Notes: a model not told the origin generated them from the letters alone. A DNA stretch of 64,000 nucleotides from Streptomyces sp. XD-27 (GCF_030553055.1 NZ_CP130713.1:1550001-1614000); one strand, 5' to 3'; shown: positions 33,566 to 41,861, numbered from the stretch's first letter. Numbers and translations: made by a program.

Positions 33566-34369
33566 ATGCTCGACGAACCTCGCTCAGGACGCCTCGCCGC
33601 GTGGGGAAATGCCCTTCTTGCCGGACTTGTCTCGCCCGATGAGGCCGCTCTTCGGATCACGGGCGGTGATGCGACGCACCGCGTCGCCGATCTGCCCGGG
33701 GAGTCGGCGCCGGTCGGTCTGACGCTGGCCCTCGGCCGGCTGAGGGTGCTGGGCGCCACGGGACTGCGGGTGGCGCTGCCGGCGCCGGGCCACCCGCTGG
33801 GGCTGAGCGGTCCGCCGGAGTTCAACGCGCGGGCGCTGGAGGCGGGTGAGGCGGTGCTCGCGTCGGGTGTGTCGCTGGGACTGGTGCCGGAGGTCTTCGA
33901 GGCCGGGCCGGCGGGCGACACGCATGTGGAGGTGGCGTGGCGCTGTCTGCCGGTGCGCGAGGCGCCGCCCGCCGATGTGCCCTCGCTGGGTGAGGCCGAG
34001 CGCGAGTTGGCGGAGGCGCTGCGGGAGGCGACCGACGTGCTCTCCCGGCTGAACGTGGCCGGGGCGGGCCCGGTCGCGCAGGCGGCGCTCGAGGCGTACC
34101 GGGCGCGGGCCGAGCGCGGGCGCGAGGTGCTGGCGCCGGGCTATCCGACGCGGGCGATCCGGGTGCTGGAGCTGGCCCAGCGGGTCGGCGCGCTGATCGG
34201 CATCGCGCAGGGGGCCGGCGGCCGGGAGCACGGTGCGGCGGTGAGCGCGTCGGAGATCGCGGCGCGCGCGGAGGTGCTGCGACCGGTGGAGCGGACCGCG
34301 CGCCGGGCGCAGGTGGCGGCGTACAACGCGTATGTGGAGGAGCGGGAGCGCCGCCGCGACCAGGGCTGA
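33566..34369 (+). CDS. Conserved actinobacterial protein of unknown function
   Basis: A 267-aa cytosolic protein I cannot assign. It starts MLDEPRSGRLAAWGNALLAG, has an Ala/Gly/Leu-rich N-terminal half (VGLTLALGRLRVLGATGLRV, HPLGLSGPPEFNARALEAGE) and a helical Glu/Arg/Ala-rich C-terminal half (EAERELAEALREATDVLSRL, ARRAQVAAYNAYVEERERRR). No catalytic motif or membrane segment. The last 29 bp, including the stop codon, are the first unit of a tandem repeat that continues downstream. Divergent from the ABC ATPase gene with about 110 bp between. Coding is supported by length, codon bias and clear start. Confidence 0.8.
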   Translation: MLDEPRSGRLAAWGNALLAGLVSPDEAALRITGGDATHRVADLPGESAPVGLTLALGRLRVLGATGLRVALPAPGHPLGLSGPPEFNARALEAGEAVLASGVSLGLVPEVFEAGPAGDTHVEVAWRCLPVREAPPADVPSLGEAERELAEALREATDVLSRLNVAGAGPVAQAALEAYRARAERGREVLAPGYPTRAIRVLELAQRVGALIGIAQGAGGREHGAAVSASEIAARAEVLRPVERTARRAQVAAYNAYVEERERRRDQG

Positions 34370-34446
34370 GGCGGGAGCGCCGCAGCGACCAGGGCTGAGG
34401 CGGAAGGGCCGCCGCGACCAGGGCTGAGGCGGAAGCGCCGCAGCGG
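34342..34446. repeat. 29-bp tandem repeat, about 3.6 copies
   Basis: Units at 34342-34370, 34371-34399, 34400-34428 and a partial at 34429-34446. Each ends in agggctgag, so the gene's own TGA is part of unit one. A recent expansion of the 3' end of the 33566 gene. Confidence 0.8.
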
Positions 34447-34526
34447 GGACAACCGAGGGCCGCCGGAACGCGGCGAGGGCTGAGGGCCGCCCGACATGGC
34501 CATGGTCGAGGCCGCCGGACGCGGCG

Positions 34527-34557
34527 AGGCCCCGCGGTCGAGAGACGCGCGGGGCCT
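34527..34557 (-). terminator. Terminator downstream of chaplin
   Basis: A 10-bp perfect stem (34527-34536 / 34548-34557), 29 bp after the chaplin stop. Confidence 0.65.
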
Positions 34558-34585
34558 GCCGTCGATGGTGCGGTGCCGGGTGCGG

Positions 34586-34848
34586 TCAGCAGTTGCCGGG
34601 CACGTCGAAGCCGAGGAGCTCGGCCGCGTCCACGTTGTTGCCGCAGACGTTCACCGGGCCGCTGATCGGCACCTGGATCTCGTTGCCCGAGGCGACGCCG
34701 GGGGAGCCGGTGGCCCCGCCCTGCGCCAGGGCGCCCGGTCCGGCCGGGACGCCCGGGGCACCCGGGGCGGCGGCGGCGACGCCGGCACCGGCGATGGCGA
34801 GGCCCCCGCCGCGATGGCAACGGCCGCGAGCTTCTTGATGTTCTTCAC
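34586..34848 (-). pseudogene. Short chaplin, single-base frameshift in the signal peptide
   Basis: Chaplins are secreted amyloid-forming proteins that coat aerial hyphae. GTG 34848 (KNIKKLAAVAIAAG) begins a signal peptide. The frame then breaks at the CCCCC run 34803-34807 (minus-strand GGGGG). One extra G gives GGLAIAGAGVAAAAPGAPGV and, further on, SGNEIQVPISGPVNVCGNNV and LLGFDVPGNC with the two conserved chaplin cysteines, ending at 34586. The restored protein is 87 aa. The chaplin half is fully intact, so this is probably a base-calling error, not a dead gene. It stands alone, with AAGGG before the start. Confidence 0.85.
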
Positions 34849-35008
34849 TTGGTCAAACCCTTCTAGCGTGATGCCCGGCAATTGCCGTGCACGCCATGGA
34901 GAACGGGCCAGGACCAGCGAGGTTGCGCTGATCGGGTGACATACACCCGACGGTATGAATCTCTGCTCGGCACATGACGTGATGGATCGCCCGCGACCGA
35001 TCGGCGCG

Positions 35009-35767
35009 TCAGGCCCCGATGCCGTGCCGTACCGCCCACAGTGCCGCCTGGGTGCGGTCCGCGAGGTCGAGCTTCATCAGGATGTTCGACACGTGGGTCT
35101 TGACGGTCTTCTCGGAGAGCACCAGCGCGCGGGCGATCTCCCGGTTGGAGCGCCCGTCCGCGATCAGCCCGAGCACCTCGCGCTCCCGCTCGGTGAGCGT
35201 GCCGCCGCGGCCTCCGCCGCCGCCCGACTCCTCCTGGGACAGCAGCGCTCCGGCGACCTCGGGCTGGAGCAGCACGTGCCCGGCGTGTACGGACCGGATG
35301 GCGCCGGCCAGCGCGTCGGGGTCCACGTCCTTGTAGACGTAGCCGGCGGCGCCGGCGCGCAGCGCGGGGATGACGGTGCGCTGCTCGGTGAAGCTGGTCA
35401 CGACGAGCACCCGGGCCGGGTTGTCCGCCTCGCGCAGCCTGCGCAGCGCCTCGATGCCGTCGGTGCCGGGCATCTTCACGTCCATGAGGATCACGTCGGG
35501 CCGCAGTTCCTGGGCGCGGGTGACGCCCTCGTCGCCGTCGGCCGCCTCGCCGACGACCTCTATGTCGTCCTGGACCTCCAGGAAGGTGCGCAGTCCGCGC
35601 CGTACCACCTGGTGGTCGTCGACCAGCAGGACCCGGATCCTCCCGCCCGTCGCCCGCCATCGCCCTTCTGACGGGACTCCCCCGGACTCCTCCCCCAGCG
35701 CGGCCACTGGGCGGTGCCCCCGGGAGGACCCCCATCGCGTCGCCTCTTCTGCTGATGATTCAGCCAC
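35009..35767 (-). CDS. NarL/LuxR-family response regulator
   Basis: A 252-aa two-component regulator. The receiver domain (about residues 43-160) has RIRVLLVDDHQVVRRGLR, phospho-acceptor Asp at about 96 in VILMDVKMPGTDG, VVTSFTEQ and YVYKDV. The C-terminal LuxR helix-turn-helix is LTEREREVLGLIADGRSNRE, IARALVLSEKTVKTHVSNIL. A Gly-rich linker joins them. GTG 35767 overlaps the kinase stop by 8 nt, so translation is coupled. The first roughly 42 residues (including GHRPVAALGEESGGV) are unlike other regulators and derive from the dispersed intergenic repeat at 35678-35705. Partner of the kinase at 35760-36920; targets unknown. Confidence 0.93.
   Translation of the reverse strand: MAESSAEEATRWGSSRGHRPVAALGEESGGVPSEGRWRATGGRIRVLLVDDHQVVRRGLRTFLEVQDDIEVVGEAADGDEGVTRAQELRPDVILMDVKMPGTDGIEALRRLREADNPARVLVVTSFTEQRTVIPALRAGAAGYVYKDVDPDALAGAIRSVHAGHVLLQPEVAGALLSQEESGGGGGRGGTLTEREREVLGLIADGRSNREIARALVLSEKTVKTHVSNILMKLDLADRTQAALWAVRHGIGA
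35678..35705. repeat. Dispersed GC-rich repeat, copy B, inside response-regulator gene
   Basis: Identical over 28 bp to 8811-8838. Here it sits in the N-terminal coding part of the response regulator and adds residues in frame. Confidence 0.7.
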
Positions 35768-36920
35768 CGGGCACCTCCATCTCGATCAGCGTGCCCTTGC
35801 CGGGCGCCGAGTCCACCCTGAGCCTGCCGCCGACCCCGCCGGCGCGGTCCCGCATCGAGACCAGGCCCAGGTGCCGCCCCGCGCGCCGTACGGCGGTCGG
35901 GTCGAACCCGCCGCCGTCGTCGGCGACGCGCAGCAGGGCGCCACCGGCCTCCAGGCGGGTCAGGGTCACGTCGACGCGTTCGGCGCCGGAGTGCCGCAGC
36001 GCGTTGTGCAGGGCTTCCTGGGCCACGCGCAGCAGCGCCTCCTCCTGGGCGGCGGGCAGCGCCCGGACGCCGTGGGCGGCGAAGGTGACGCGGGCGGTGT
36101 GGGCGCGGTCGAGCACCTGGATCTGGGTGCGCAGGGTCGCGATGAGGCCGTCCTCGTCGAGCGCGGCGGGGCGCAGTTCGACGACGGCGGCCCGCAGCTC
36201 GTCGGCGGCCTCGGCGGCCAGCGCCGCGATCTGGTGGAGCTCGGTCCTGGCGCGGGCGGGGTCCCGGTCGACCAGGGCGGCGGCGGCCTGGGCGGTCAGG
36301 CGCAGGGAGAAGAGCTTCTGCGCCACGGCGTCGTGCAGTTCGTTGGCCAGCCGGGCCCGCTCCCCCGCGATGGTCAGTTCGCGGCTGCGCTCGTAGAGCC
36401 GGGCGTTGGTCAGCGCGATGGCGGCGTGCTGGGCGAGGATGCCCAGCAGGTCCTCGTCCTGGGAGGTGAAGCCGCAGCTGCCCTCGGGCTTGGGGCACCT
36501 CTTGTTGGCGAGGAAGAGCGCACCGAGTACGTCGTCGCCGTCGGCGACGGGCAGCCCGATGAAGTCGGACATGTCGGGGTGGGCGGCGGGCCAGCCCTCG
36601 AAGCGGGGGTCCTGGCGGACGTCGGCCAGTCGCTGCGGCGTGGCGTCCTTGAGCATCGCGGCGAGGATCCCGTGCTGGCGGGGCAGCGGGCCGATGGCCT
36701 TCCACTGCTCCTCGCTGACCCCGTCGACGACGAACTGGGCGAAGCCGCCGTGATCGTCGGGCACGCCCAGCGCCGCGTACTCGGCATCGAGCAGCTGGCG
36801 GGCCGACACGACGATCGTCTGGAGGACGTCGCGCACCTCGAGGTGCCGGTTCATGTCGAGCAGCGCGCTGCTCACGCTGGCCAGCCCCGCTCCGGGATCA
36901 CCGCCCGGTACCGCATTCAT
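35760..36920 (-). CDS. GAF-domain sensor histidine kinase
   Basis: A 386-aa soluble kinase. The N-terminal GAF domain (about 20-170) has LDAEYAALGVPDDHGGFAQF, SDFIGLPVADGDDVLGALFL and ANKRCPKPEGSCGF. A HisKA_3 dimerisation helix follows with the phospho-acceptor His near 196 in ERARLANELHDAVAQKLFSL. The HATPase domain shows HNALRHSGAERVDV, RVADDGGGFDP and GRHLGLVSMRDRAGGVGGRL. No membrane segment, so it senses an internal signal (redox, gas or small ligand are known for GAF kinases; a Cys pair, RCPKPEGSCGF, is present). ATG 36920 is used; Shine-Dalgarno is weak. Operon with the response regulator. Confidence 0.94.
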   Translation of the reverse strand: MNAVPGGDPGAGLASVSSALLDMNRHLEVRDVLQTIVVSARQLLDAEYAALGVPDDHGGFAQFVVDGVSEEQWKAIGPLPRQHGILAAMLKDATPQRLADVRQDPRFEGWPAAHPDMSDFIGLPVADGDDVLGALFLANKRCPKPEGSCGFTSQDEDLLGILAQHAAIALTNARLYERSRELTIAGERARLANELHDAVAQKLFSLRLTAQAAAALVDRDPARARTELHQIAALAAEAADELRAAVVELRPAALDEDGLIATLRTQIQVLDRAHTARVTFAAHGVRALPAAQEEALLRVAQEALHNALRHSGAERVDVTLTRLEAGGALLRVADDGGGFDPTAVRRAGRHLGLVSMRDRAGGVGGRLRVDSAPGKGTLIEMEVPGG

Positions 36921-37096
36921 AAGATCACCGTACCGGCGGACCGTCCGGCGGGTATCAGGCTCGCGGCGGCTCCCGCCTAGGCCCTGCGACCTAGGGCCCA
37001 GAGGCGAGTTCCGGGAAACCCCCTTCAGGTCCGGGAATCCCCTTGAGTTCCTGGAAACCCCTTCGGCGGGCCCGACGGCGGGCCACACTCCCCTAT

Positions 37097-37798
37097 ATGT
37101 CCATACCCATGAGGAGCTGGACGCCGACACACGGCGAGCCGTACCGCCCGGTCCCCTACCGGCCCGCCCGGACGCCGGCCGAGGAGTCGCTGGCGCGCGC
37201 CGCCGAGCTGCGGGAGCGGATGGCGGAGCGCAGGACGGTACGGAGGTTCTCGACCGATCCGGTGCCGGAGCAGGTGGTGCGGGACGCCATCGCCTGCGCG
37301 GCGACCGCGCCGTCCGGGGCGCATCAGCAGCCCTGGACGTTCGTCCTGGTCAAGGATCCCGAGGTACGGCGGCGGATCCGGGAGGCCGCCGAGGCGGAGG
37401 AGCACGTCTCCTACGGCGGGCGGCTCGGCGAGGAGTGGCTGGCGGCGCTGCGCCCGCTGGGCACGGACGAGGTCAAGCCGCATCTGACCGACGCCCCGCA
37501 ACTGATCGTGGTCTTCCAGCAGCGCCACTGGCTCGGGCCGGACGGCGAGCGCCGCAAGCACTACTACGTGGACGAGTCGGTGGGGATCGCGGTGGGGATG
37601 CTGCTGTCCGCGCTGCACCTGTCGGGGCTGGCGGCCCTGGTGCACACGCCCAGCCCCATGCGGTTCCTGTCCGAGGTGCTGGACCGGCCGCCGAACGAGA
37701 AGGCGTTCGCGGTGATCCCCGTGGGCTATCCGGCCGACGACTGCGTCGTCCCCGACCTGGTCCGCAAGTCGCTGGACCAAGTGATCGTCGAATTCTGA
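37097..37798 (+). CDS. Nitroreductase-family flavoprotein
   Basis: A 233-aa FMN-dependent NAD(P)H oxidoreductase. The FMN-binding RRTVRRFSTDPVPEQVVRD, the TAPSGAHQQPWTFVLVKDP motif, DESVGIAVGMLLSALHLSGL and the C-terminal NEKAFAVIPVGYPADD are characteristic; the family includes iodotyrosine-deiodinase-like and BluB-like members, and the sequence is closer to the former. Substrate unknown. The start may be ATG 37097 or ATG 37109; there is no Shine-Dalgarno before either, and a TATAT just upstream raises the possibility of a leaderless mRNA. Monocistronic, with a long-range hairpin after the stop. Confidence 0.9.
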   Translation: MSIPMRSWTPTHGEPYRPVPYRPARTPAEESLARAAELRERMAERRTVRRFSTDPVPEQVVRDAIACAATAPSGAHQQPWTFVLVKDPEVRRRIREAAEAEEHVSYGGRLGEEWLAALRPLGTDEVKPHLTDAPQLIVVFQQRHWLGPDGERRKHYYVDESVGIAVGMLLSALHLSGLAALVHTPSPMRFLSEVLDRPPNEKAFAVIPVGYPADDCVVPDLVRKSLDQVIVEF

Positions 37799-38143
37799 CG
37801 ACTCGCCCCAGGGCGACCGGAACACCCGGATTCCCGTATTCGCTCAAGCACACAGAGCGAGAAGGAGGGGCTCCGGGTGTGACCCTACGCATAGGACGCA
37901 CATCACTTACGAACCGGATTAGTGGACGTTTAAGGCGCGTATAAGCGGGGAGGAAGGCGCCCTGGACGCCTTCCGGGGGGCCTGGGTTCCACTAAGCGGC
38001 TTAGTACGTCACACCTTTGCCACGCGTTTTTGCCGCCGCTAACAATTGCCGAGTCGCACGGCGCCGTCATCGAGACGCGGCGCTTTTTTCGCGCCGACGC
38101 TCCGGCCGATGCGACTCAAGCGATTGGAAGAGGACTTCACCGC
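37799..38143 (+). other. 345-bp structured region between nitroreductase and transglycosylase genes
   Basis: No gene. Several inverted repeats are visible: ACACCCGGA/TCCGGGTGT (37822-37830 / 37872-37880) enclosing TCGCTC/GAGCGA; GGAAGGCG/CGCCTTCC (37952-37959 / 37967-37974); ACTAAG/CTTAGT (37991-37996 / 38000-38005); and the 38051-38117 element. The first is probably the nitroreductase terminator; the rest may belong to the leader of the next gene. Confidence 0.6.
38051..38117 (+). promoter_or_regulatory. Attenuator-like structured leader of the transglycosylase gene
   Basis: An 8-bp outer stem GAGTCGCA / TGCGACTC (38051-38058 / 38110-38117) encloses a hairpin (38061-38068 / 38074-38083) followed directly by six T residues (38084-38089), the form of an intrinsic terminator placed before the ribosome-binding site of the next gene. 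The outer and inner structures suggest conditional termination. I cannot match it to a known riboswitch family by eye. Confidence 0.6.
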
Positions 38144-38875
38144 ATGCGCGTCCCCAGCATCCCCGGTTATAGCCGTCTCACCAAGACCCACAAGCTTTCC
38201 GCCGCCGGTATCGCCGCCGCCAGCACCGCCGCCCTGGCCTTCGCTGTCGTGCCGGCCAGCGCCGACAACACGGACGCCAAGGCGCTCTCCGCCAAGCCTG
38301 TGGCCCTCGACCAGTCGACCTTCGGTGGCGAGATCCAGAAGAACAGCCTGACCCAGCAGTCCGCGCAGGCCGCCAAGCAGGCGAAGGCCGACGCGGAGGC
38401 GAAGAAGAAGGCCGCGGCCGCCGCCAAGGCCAAGGCCGAGCGCGACCGCGTCATCAAGGAGCAGATCGCCAAGAAGCGCGCCGCCGCGGAGGCCGCCAGC
38501 CGGTCCGCCGCGCGCAAGCCGGTCGTCAAGGCCGCCTCGGCCCCCAAGGTCTACGCCAACAACCTCGACGGCTGGATCCGCGAGGCCCTGGACGTCATGA
38601 AGGCCAAGGGCATACCGGGCACCTACTCCGGCATCCACCGCAACATCATGCGCGAGTCCACCGGCAACCCGCGGGCGATCAACAACTGGGACGTCAACGC
38701 CGCCAACGGCATCCCCTCGAAGGGCCTGCTGCAGGTCATCGACCCGACCTTCCGCGCCTACCACGTCGACGGCACGTCCTGGGACATCTACGACCCGGTC
38801 GCCAACATCACCGCGGCCTGCAACTACGCGGCCGACCGGTACGGCTCGATCGACAACGTCAACTCGGCGTACTGA
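38144..38875 (+). CDS. Secreted lytic transglycosylase (SLT domain)
   Basis: A 243-aa exported cell-wall hydrolase. A signal peptide (hydrophobic AGIAAASTAALAFAVVPASA) ends near residue 40. A Lys/Ala/Glu-rich helical linker (about 65-130, KADAEAKKKAAAAAKAKAER) is followed by an SLT-type transglycosylase domain with the catalytic Glu at about 171 in NIMRESTGNPRAINNWDVNA, then GIPSKGLLQVIDPTFRAYHV and NITAACNYAADRYGSI. It cleaves peptidoglycan glycan strands, with a role in growth or spore germination likely. GGAAGAGGAC before ATG 38144 is a good ribosome-binding site. The leader carries a U-tract hairpin that may control expression; a strong terminator follows. Confidence 0.93.
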   Translation: MRVPSIPGYSRLTKTHKLSAAGIAAASTAALAFAVVPASADNTDAKALSAKPVALDQSTFGGEIQKNSLTQQSAQAAKQAKADAEAKKKAAAAAKAKAERDRVIKEQIAKKRAAAEAASRSAARKPVVKAASAPKVYANNLDGWIREALDVMKAKGIPGTYSGIHRNIMRESTGNPRAINNWDVNAANGIPSKGLLQVIDPTFRAYHVDGTSWDIYDPVANITAACNYAADRYGSIDNVNSAY

Positions 38876-38890
38876 GCCCCTCCGGCATAC

Positions 38891-38929
38891 CGAAGGGCGG
38901 CACCCCCGCAACAGGGGTGCCGCCCTTCG
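38891..38929. terminator. Bidirectional terminator, transglycosylase / FHA-ABC
   Basis: A 16-bp perfect stem (38891-38906 / 38914-38929) with a 7-nt loop between convergent genes. Confidence 0.9.
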
Positions 38930-38948
38930 GCGCGTCGTCAGGCCGACG

Positions 38949-41615
38949 TCACTTGCGCATGACCTCCGGCTCGTGGCGGCGCAGCAGCCGCGAGACCGCG
39001 AAGCCGCAGATGACGCCGATGGCGAGCAGGACGGCGAGGTCGGTGTACCACTGCGAGGCGACGTGCTCCCAGAGCGGGTCCGGGTTGTTCATGTTCTCCT
39101 TGTCCCACGGCGCCATCACGCCGCCGCCACCGGGACCGAGATCCAGCGTGGCGCCGGCCGCGGCCACCGCCCAGCGGGCGGGCATCAGCCAGCCGACCTG
39201 CTCCACACCCGGCGAGTCGTAGATCTGGAACATGATGCCGGTGAAGACGATCTGGACGATCGCGAACATGACCAGCAGCGGCATGGTCTTCTCGGAGGTC
39301 TTCACCAGGGACGAGATGACCAGGCCGACCATCATCGAGGTGAAGCCGATCGCCATGATCGCCACGCACAGCTCGGCGAACGGCGGGAGGATCAGGCCCT
39401 CCTCCGGCAGCTCGCGCTTGGGCAGGCCGATGGCGCAGATGATCACGCCCTGGAAGGCGGTGATCACGCCGAGCACGATGACCTTGGACATCAGATACGC
39501 GGAGCGGGACAGGCCGACGGCCCGTTCCCGTTCGTAGATCACCCGTTCCTTGATCAGCTCACGTACGGAGTTCGCCGCGCCGGACAGGCACATGCCGACC
39601 ACGAGGATCATGATGACCGTGCCCGCCTGCGGATTGTGCTTGGGCGCCGGCGCGTGGACCAGGCCGTCCTTCGCCGGGATGACCGTACTGACGACACCGA
39701 GGACGGCGGGCAGGATCACCATCAGGGCCATGAAGCCCCGGTCGGACGCGATCACCGACAGATAGCGGCGGATCAGTGTCCACAGCTGGGAGCCCCAGCT
39801 CTGCGGCTTGGCCACCCGGGCGGGCGGCGGCTGGACGTGCACCTGCTGCGGGGCGACGGCGTCGAGGTCCGCGGCGTACAGCCGGTAGTGCTCCGAGCCG
39901 CGCCAGCGGCCCGCCCAGTCGTAGTCGCGGTAGTTCTCGAAGGCCGAGAAGACATCCGCCCACGTCTCGTAGCCGAAGAAGTTGAGCGCCTCCTCCGGCG
40001 GGCCGAAGTACGCGACCGAGCCGCCCGGCGCCATCACCAGCAGCTTGTCGCACAGCGCCAGCTCGGCCACGGAGTGGGTGACCACCAGCACGGTGCGGCC
40101 GTCGTCGGCCAGCCCGCGCAGCAGCTGCATGACGTCGCGGTCCATGCCCGGGTCGAGGCCGGAGGTCGGCTCGTCCAGGAAGATCAGCGACGGCTTGGTG
40201 AGCAGCTCCAGCGCGACGGAGACGCGCTTGCGCTGACCACCGGAGAGCGAGTGGACCTTCTTCTCGGCGTGGATGTCGAGCTTGAGCTCGCGCAGCACCT
40301 CGTTGATACGGGCCTCGCGCTCGGCCGCCGCGGTGTCGCCGGGGAAGCGGAGCTTGGCCGCGTACCGCAGGGCCTTCTTGACGCTCAGCTCCTTGTGCAG
40401 GATGTCGTCCTGCGGGACCAGGCCGATGCGCTGCCGCAGCTCGGCGAACTGCTTGTAGAGGTTCCGGTTGTCGTAGAGGACGTCGCCCTGGTTGGCCGGG
40501 CGGTAGCCGGTGAGCGCCTTGAGCAGCGTGGACTTGCCGGAGCCGGACGGGCCGATGACCGCGACCAGGGACTTCTCCGGGACGCCGAAGGAGACGTCCT
40601 TGAGGATCTGCTTGCCCCCGTCGACGGTCACCGTCAGGTGGCGGGCGGAGAAGGACACCTCACCGGTGTCGACGAACTCCTCCAGCCGGTCGCCGACCAG
40701 CCGGAAGGTCGAGTGACCGACGCCGACGATGTCGGCCGGGCCGATGACCTGCTGACGGACCGGCTGACCGTTGACGTACGTACCGTTGTGGCTGCCGAGG
40801 TCGACGATCTCGAAGCGGCCGTCGGGCAGCGTGCGGAACTCGGCGTGGTGCCGCGAGACCTGGAGGTCGGAGACGACCAGCTCGTTCTCCAGCGCACGGC
40901 CGATCCGCATCACCCGGCCGAGGGCCAGCTGGTGGAAGGTCGTCGGGCTGCGGTCGCCGTGGGCCGGCGGGGCCGCCGCGGCGCCGGCGCCGGGCGCCTT
41001 CTGGGCCGGGGTCTCCCGCGGGGCCTGCTGCGGTATGTACCCCTGCGGCTGCTGGTGGGCAGCGCCGTGCGGCGGCTGCTGCGGAGGAGCCTGCTGCGCG
41101 GCCTGCTGCCAGCCCTGCGCCGGGGGCTGCTGCTGGTACGGCTGCTGCGGGGCGGCCCCCCAGCCGGGACCGGGCTGCTGCTGCGGCTGCTGGACCGGAG
41201 CCTGCGGCTGCTGCTGGAAGTGCGGGGCCTGCTGCTGCCCTGGTACCGCGTGCGGGGCGTGGTTCGGTGCGCTGTTCGGGGCGTTGAAGGCACCCGAGCC
41301 GGCGGGGTCCGCGGCGGCGGACAGGCTCAGCCGGGGTCCGTCGGTCGCGTTGCCGAGGTGCACCACCGAGCCCGGGCCGAGCTCCAGCTGCTGGATCCGC
41401 TGCCCCTGGGTGTACGTGCCGTTGGTGCTGCCCTGGTCCTCGATGATCCAACTGCGCCCGCCCCAGCGCACGGTGGCGTGCCGCCAGGAGACCCTGGCGT
41501 CGTCCAGCACCATGTCACCCTGCGGGTCGCGACCAAGGCTGTATGACCTGGATGGATCAAGTGTCCAGGTCTGTCCGTTCAATTCCAGTACGAGTTCCGG
41601 CACTCCATGCCCCAC
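38949..41615 (-). CDS. Double-FHA-domain ABC transporter (ATPase and ABC2 permease in one chain)
   Basis: An 888-aa fusion. FHA 1 (about 5-105): SYSLGRDPQGDMVLDDARVS, IEDQGSTNGTYTQGQ. A Gln/Pro-rich linker follows (about 115-220). FHA 2 (about 225-310): MRIGRALENELVVSDLQVSR, DLGSHNGTYVNGQPVR. The ABCG-type ATPase comes next: Walker A IGPSGSGKSTLLKAL, signature SLSGGQRKRVSVALELLTK, Walker B LIFLDEPTSGLDP. The ABC2 membrane domain with six or so helices is at the C-terminus (VIILVVGMCLSGAANSVREL-like region). FHA domains bind phosphothreonine, so activity is likely tuned by Ser/Thr kinases. Substrate unknown. GTG 41615 follows a GGGGGA motif. Confidence 0.95.
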   Translation of the reverse strand: MGHGVPELVLELNGQTWTLDPSRSYSLGRDPQGDMVLDDARVSWRHATVRWGGRSWIIEDQGSTNGTYTQGQRIQQLELGPGSVVHLGNATDGPRLSLSAAADPAGSGAFNAPNSAPNHAPHAVPGQQQAPHFQQQPQAPVQQPQQQPGPGWGAAPQQPYQQQPPAQGWQQAAQQAPPQQPPHGAAHQQPQGYIPQQAPRETPAQKAPGAGAAAAPPAHGDRSPTTFHQLALGRVMRIGRALENELVVSDLQVSRHHAEFRTLPDGRFEIVDLGSHNGTYVNGQPVRQQVIGPADIVGVGHSTFRLVGDRLEEFVDTGEVSFSARHLTVTVDGGKQILKDVSFGVPEKSLVAVIGPSGSGKSTLLKALTGYRPANQGDVLYDNRNLYKQFAELRQRIGLVPQDDILHKELSVKKALRYAAKLRFPGDTAAAEREARINEVLRELKLDIHAEKKVHSLSGGQRKRVSVALELLTKPSLIFLDEPTSGLDPGMDRDVMQLLRGLADDGRTVLVVTHSVAELALCDKLLVMAPGGSVAYFGPPEEALNFFGYETWADVFSAFENYRDYDWAGRWRGSEHYRLYAADLDAVAPQQVHVQPPPARVAKPQSWGSQLWTLIRRYLSVIASDRGFMALMVILPAVLGVVSTVIPAKDGLVHAPAPKHNPQAGTVIMILVVGMCLSGAANSVRELIKERVIYERERAVGLSRSAYLMSKVIVLGVITAFQGVIICAIGLPKRELPEEGLILPPFAELCVAIMAIGFTSMMVGLVISSLVKTSEKTMPLLVMFAIVQIVFTGIMFQIYDSPGVEQVGWLMPARWAVAAAGATLDLGPGGGGVMAPWDKENMNNPDPLWEHVASQWYTDLAVLLAIGVICGFAVSRLLRRHEPEVMRK

Positions 41616-41716
41616 TAGTTGTCCCCCGAGTTTCCCCCCTGACACCAGGGAGTCTAGGGATGGCGAACATCGTGAGGAACTATTTCAGGCTCGGTCCCCG
41701 TACCGAAAGTCGGGCC

Positions 41717-41746
41717 TTGACAGGGGCGCGTATCGGGCCGTAGCGA
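41717..41746 (+). promoter_or_regulatory. Candidate vegetative promoter of the streptophobe gene
   Basis: TTGACA (41717-41722), 18-bp spacer, TAGCGA (41741-41746). Matches a HrdB-type -35 well and -10 moderately, about 115 bp before the start at 41862. Confidence 0.5.
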
Positions 41747-41861
41747 CTCATCCGAAAGGCCCTCGGAAAGTGGTAAGCGGCCATGGATGACGCAGATCAT
41801 GGATCATCCGGGTAACTCACGGTCAATTCACACCGAACTCGTACCTACCGGGGGAACCGTC

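Noticed and set aside
37799..38143. ydaO-type (c-di-AMP) riboswitch before the transglycosylase
   Set aside because: Suggested by the gene type, but I cannot find the conserved ydaO core; I report only a structured, attenuator-like leader.
38973..41546. Long antisense ORF (857 codons) opposite the FHA-ABC transporter
   Set aside because: GC-rich codon bias creates long open frames on the opposite strand; no domain, wrong third-position pattern, and the sense gene is certain.
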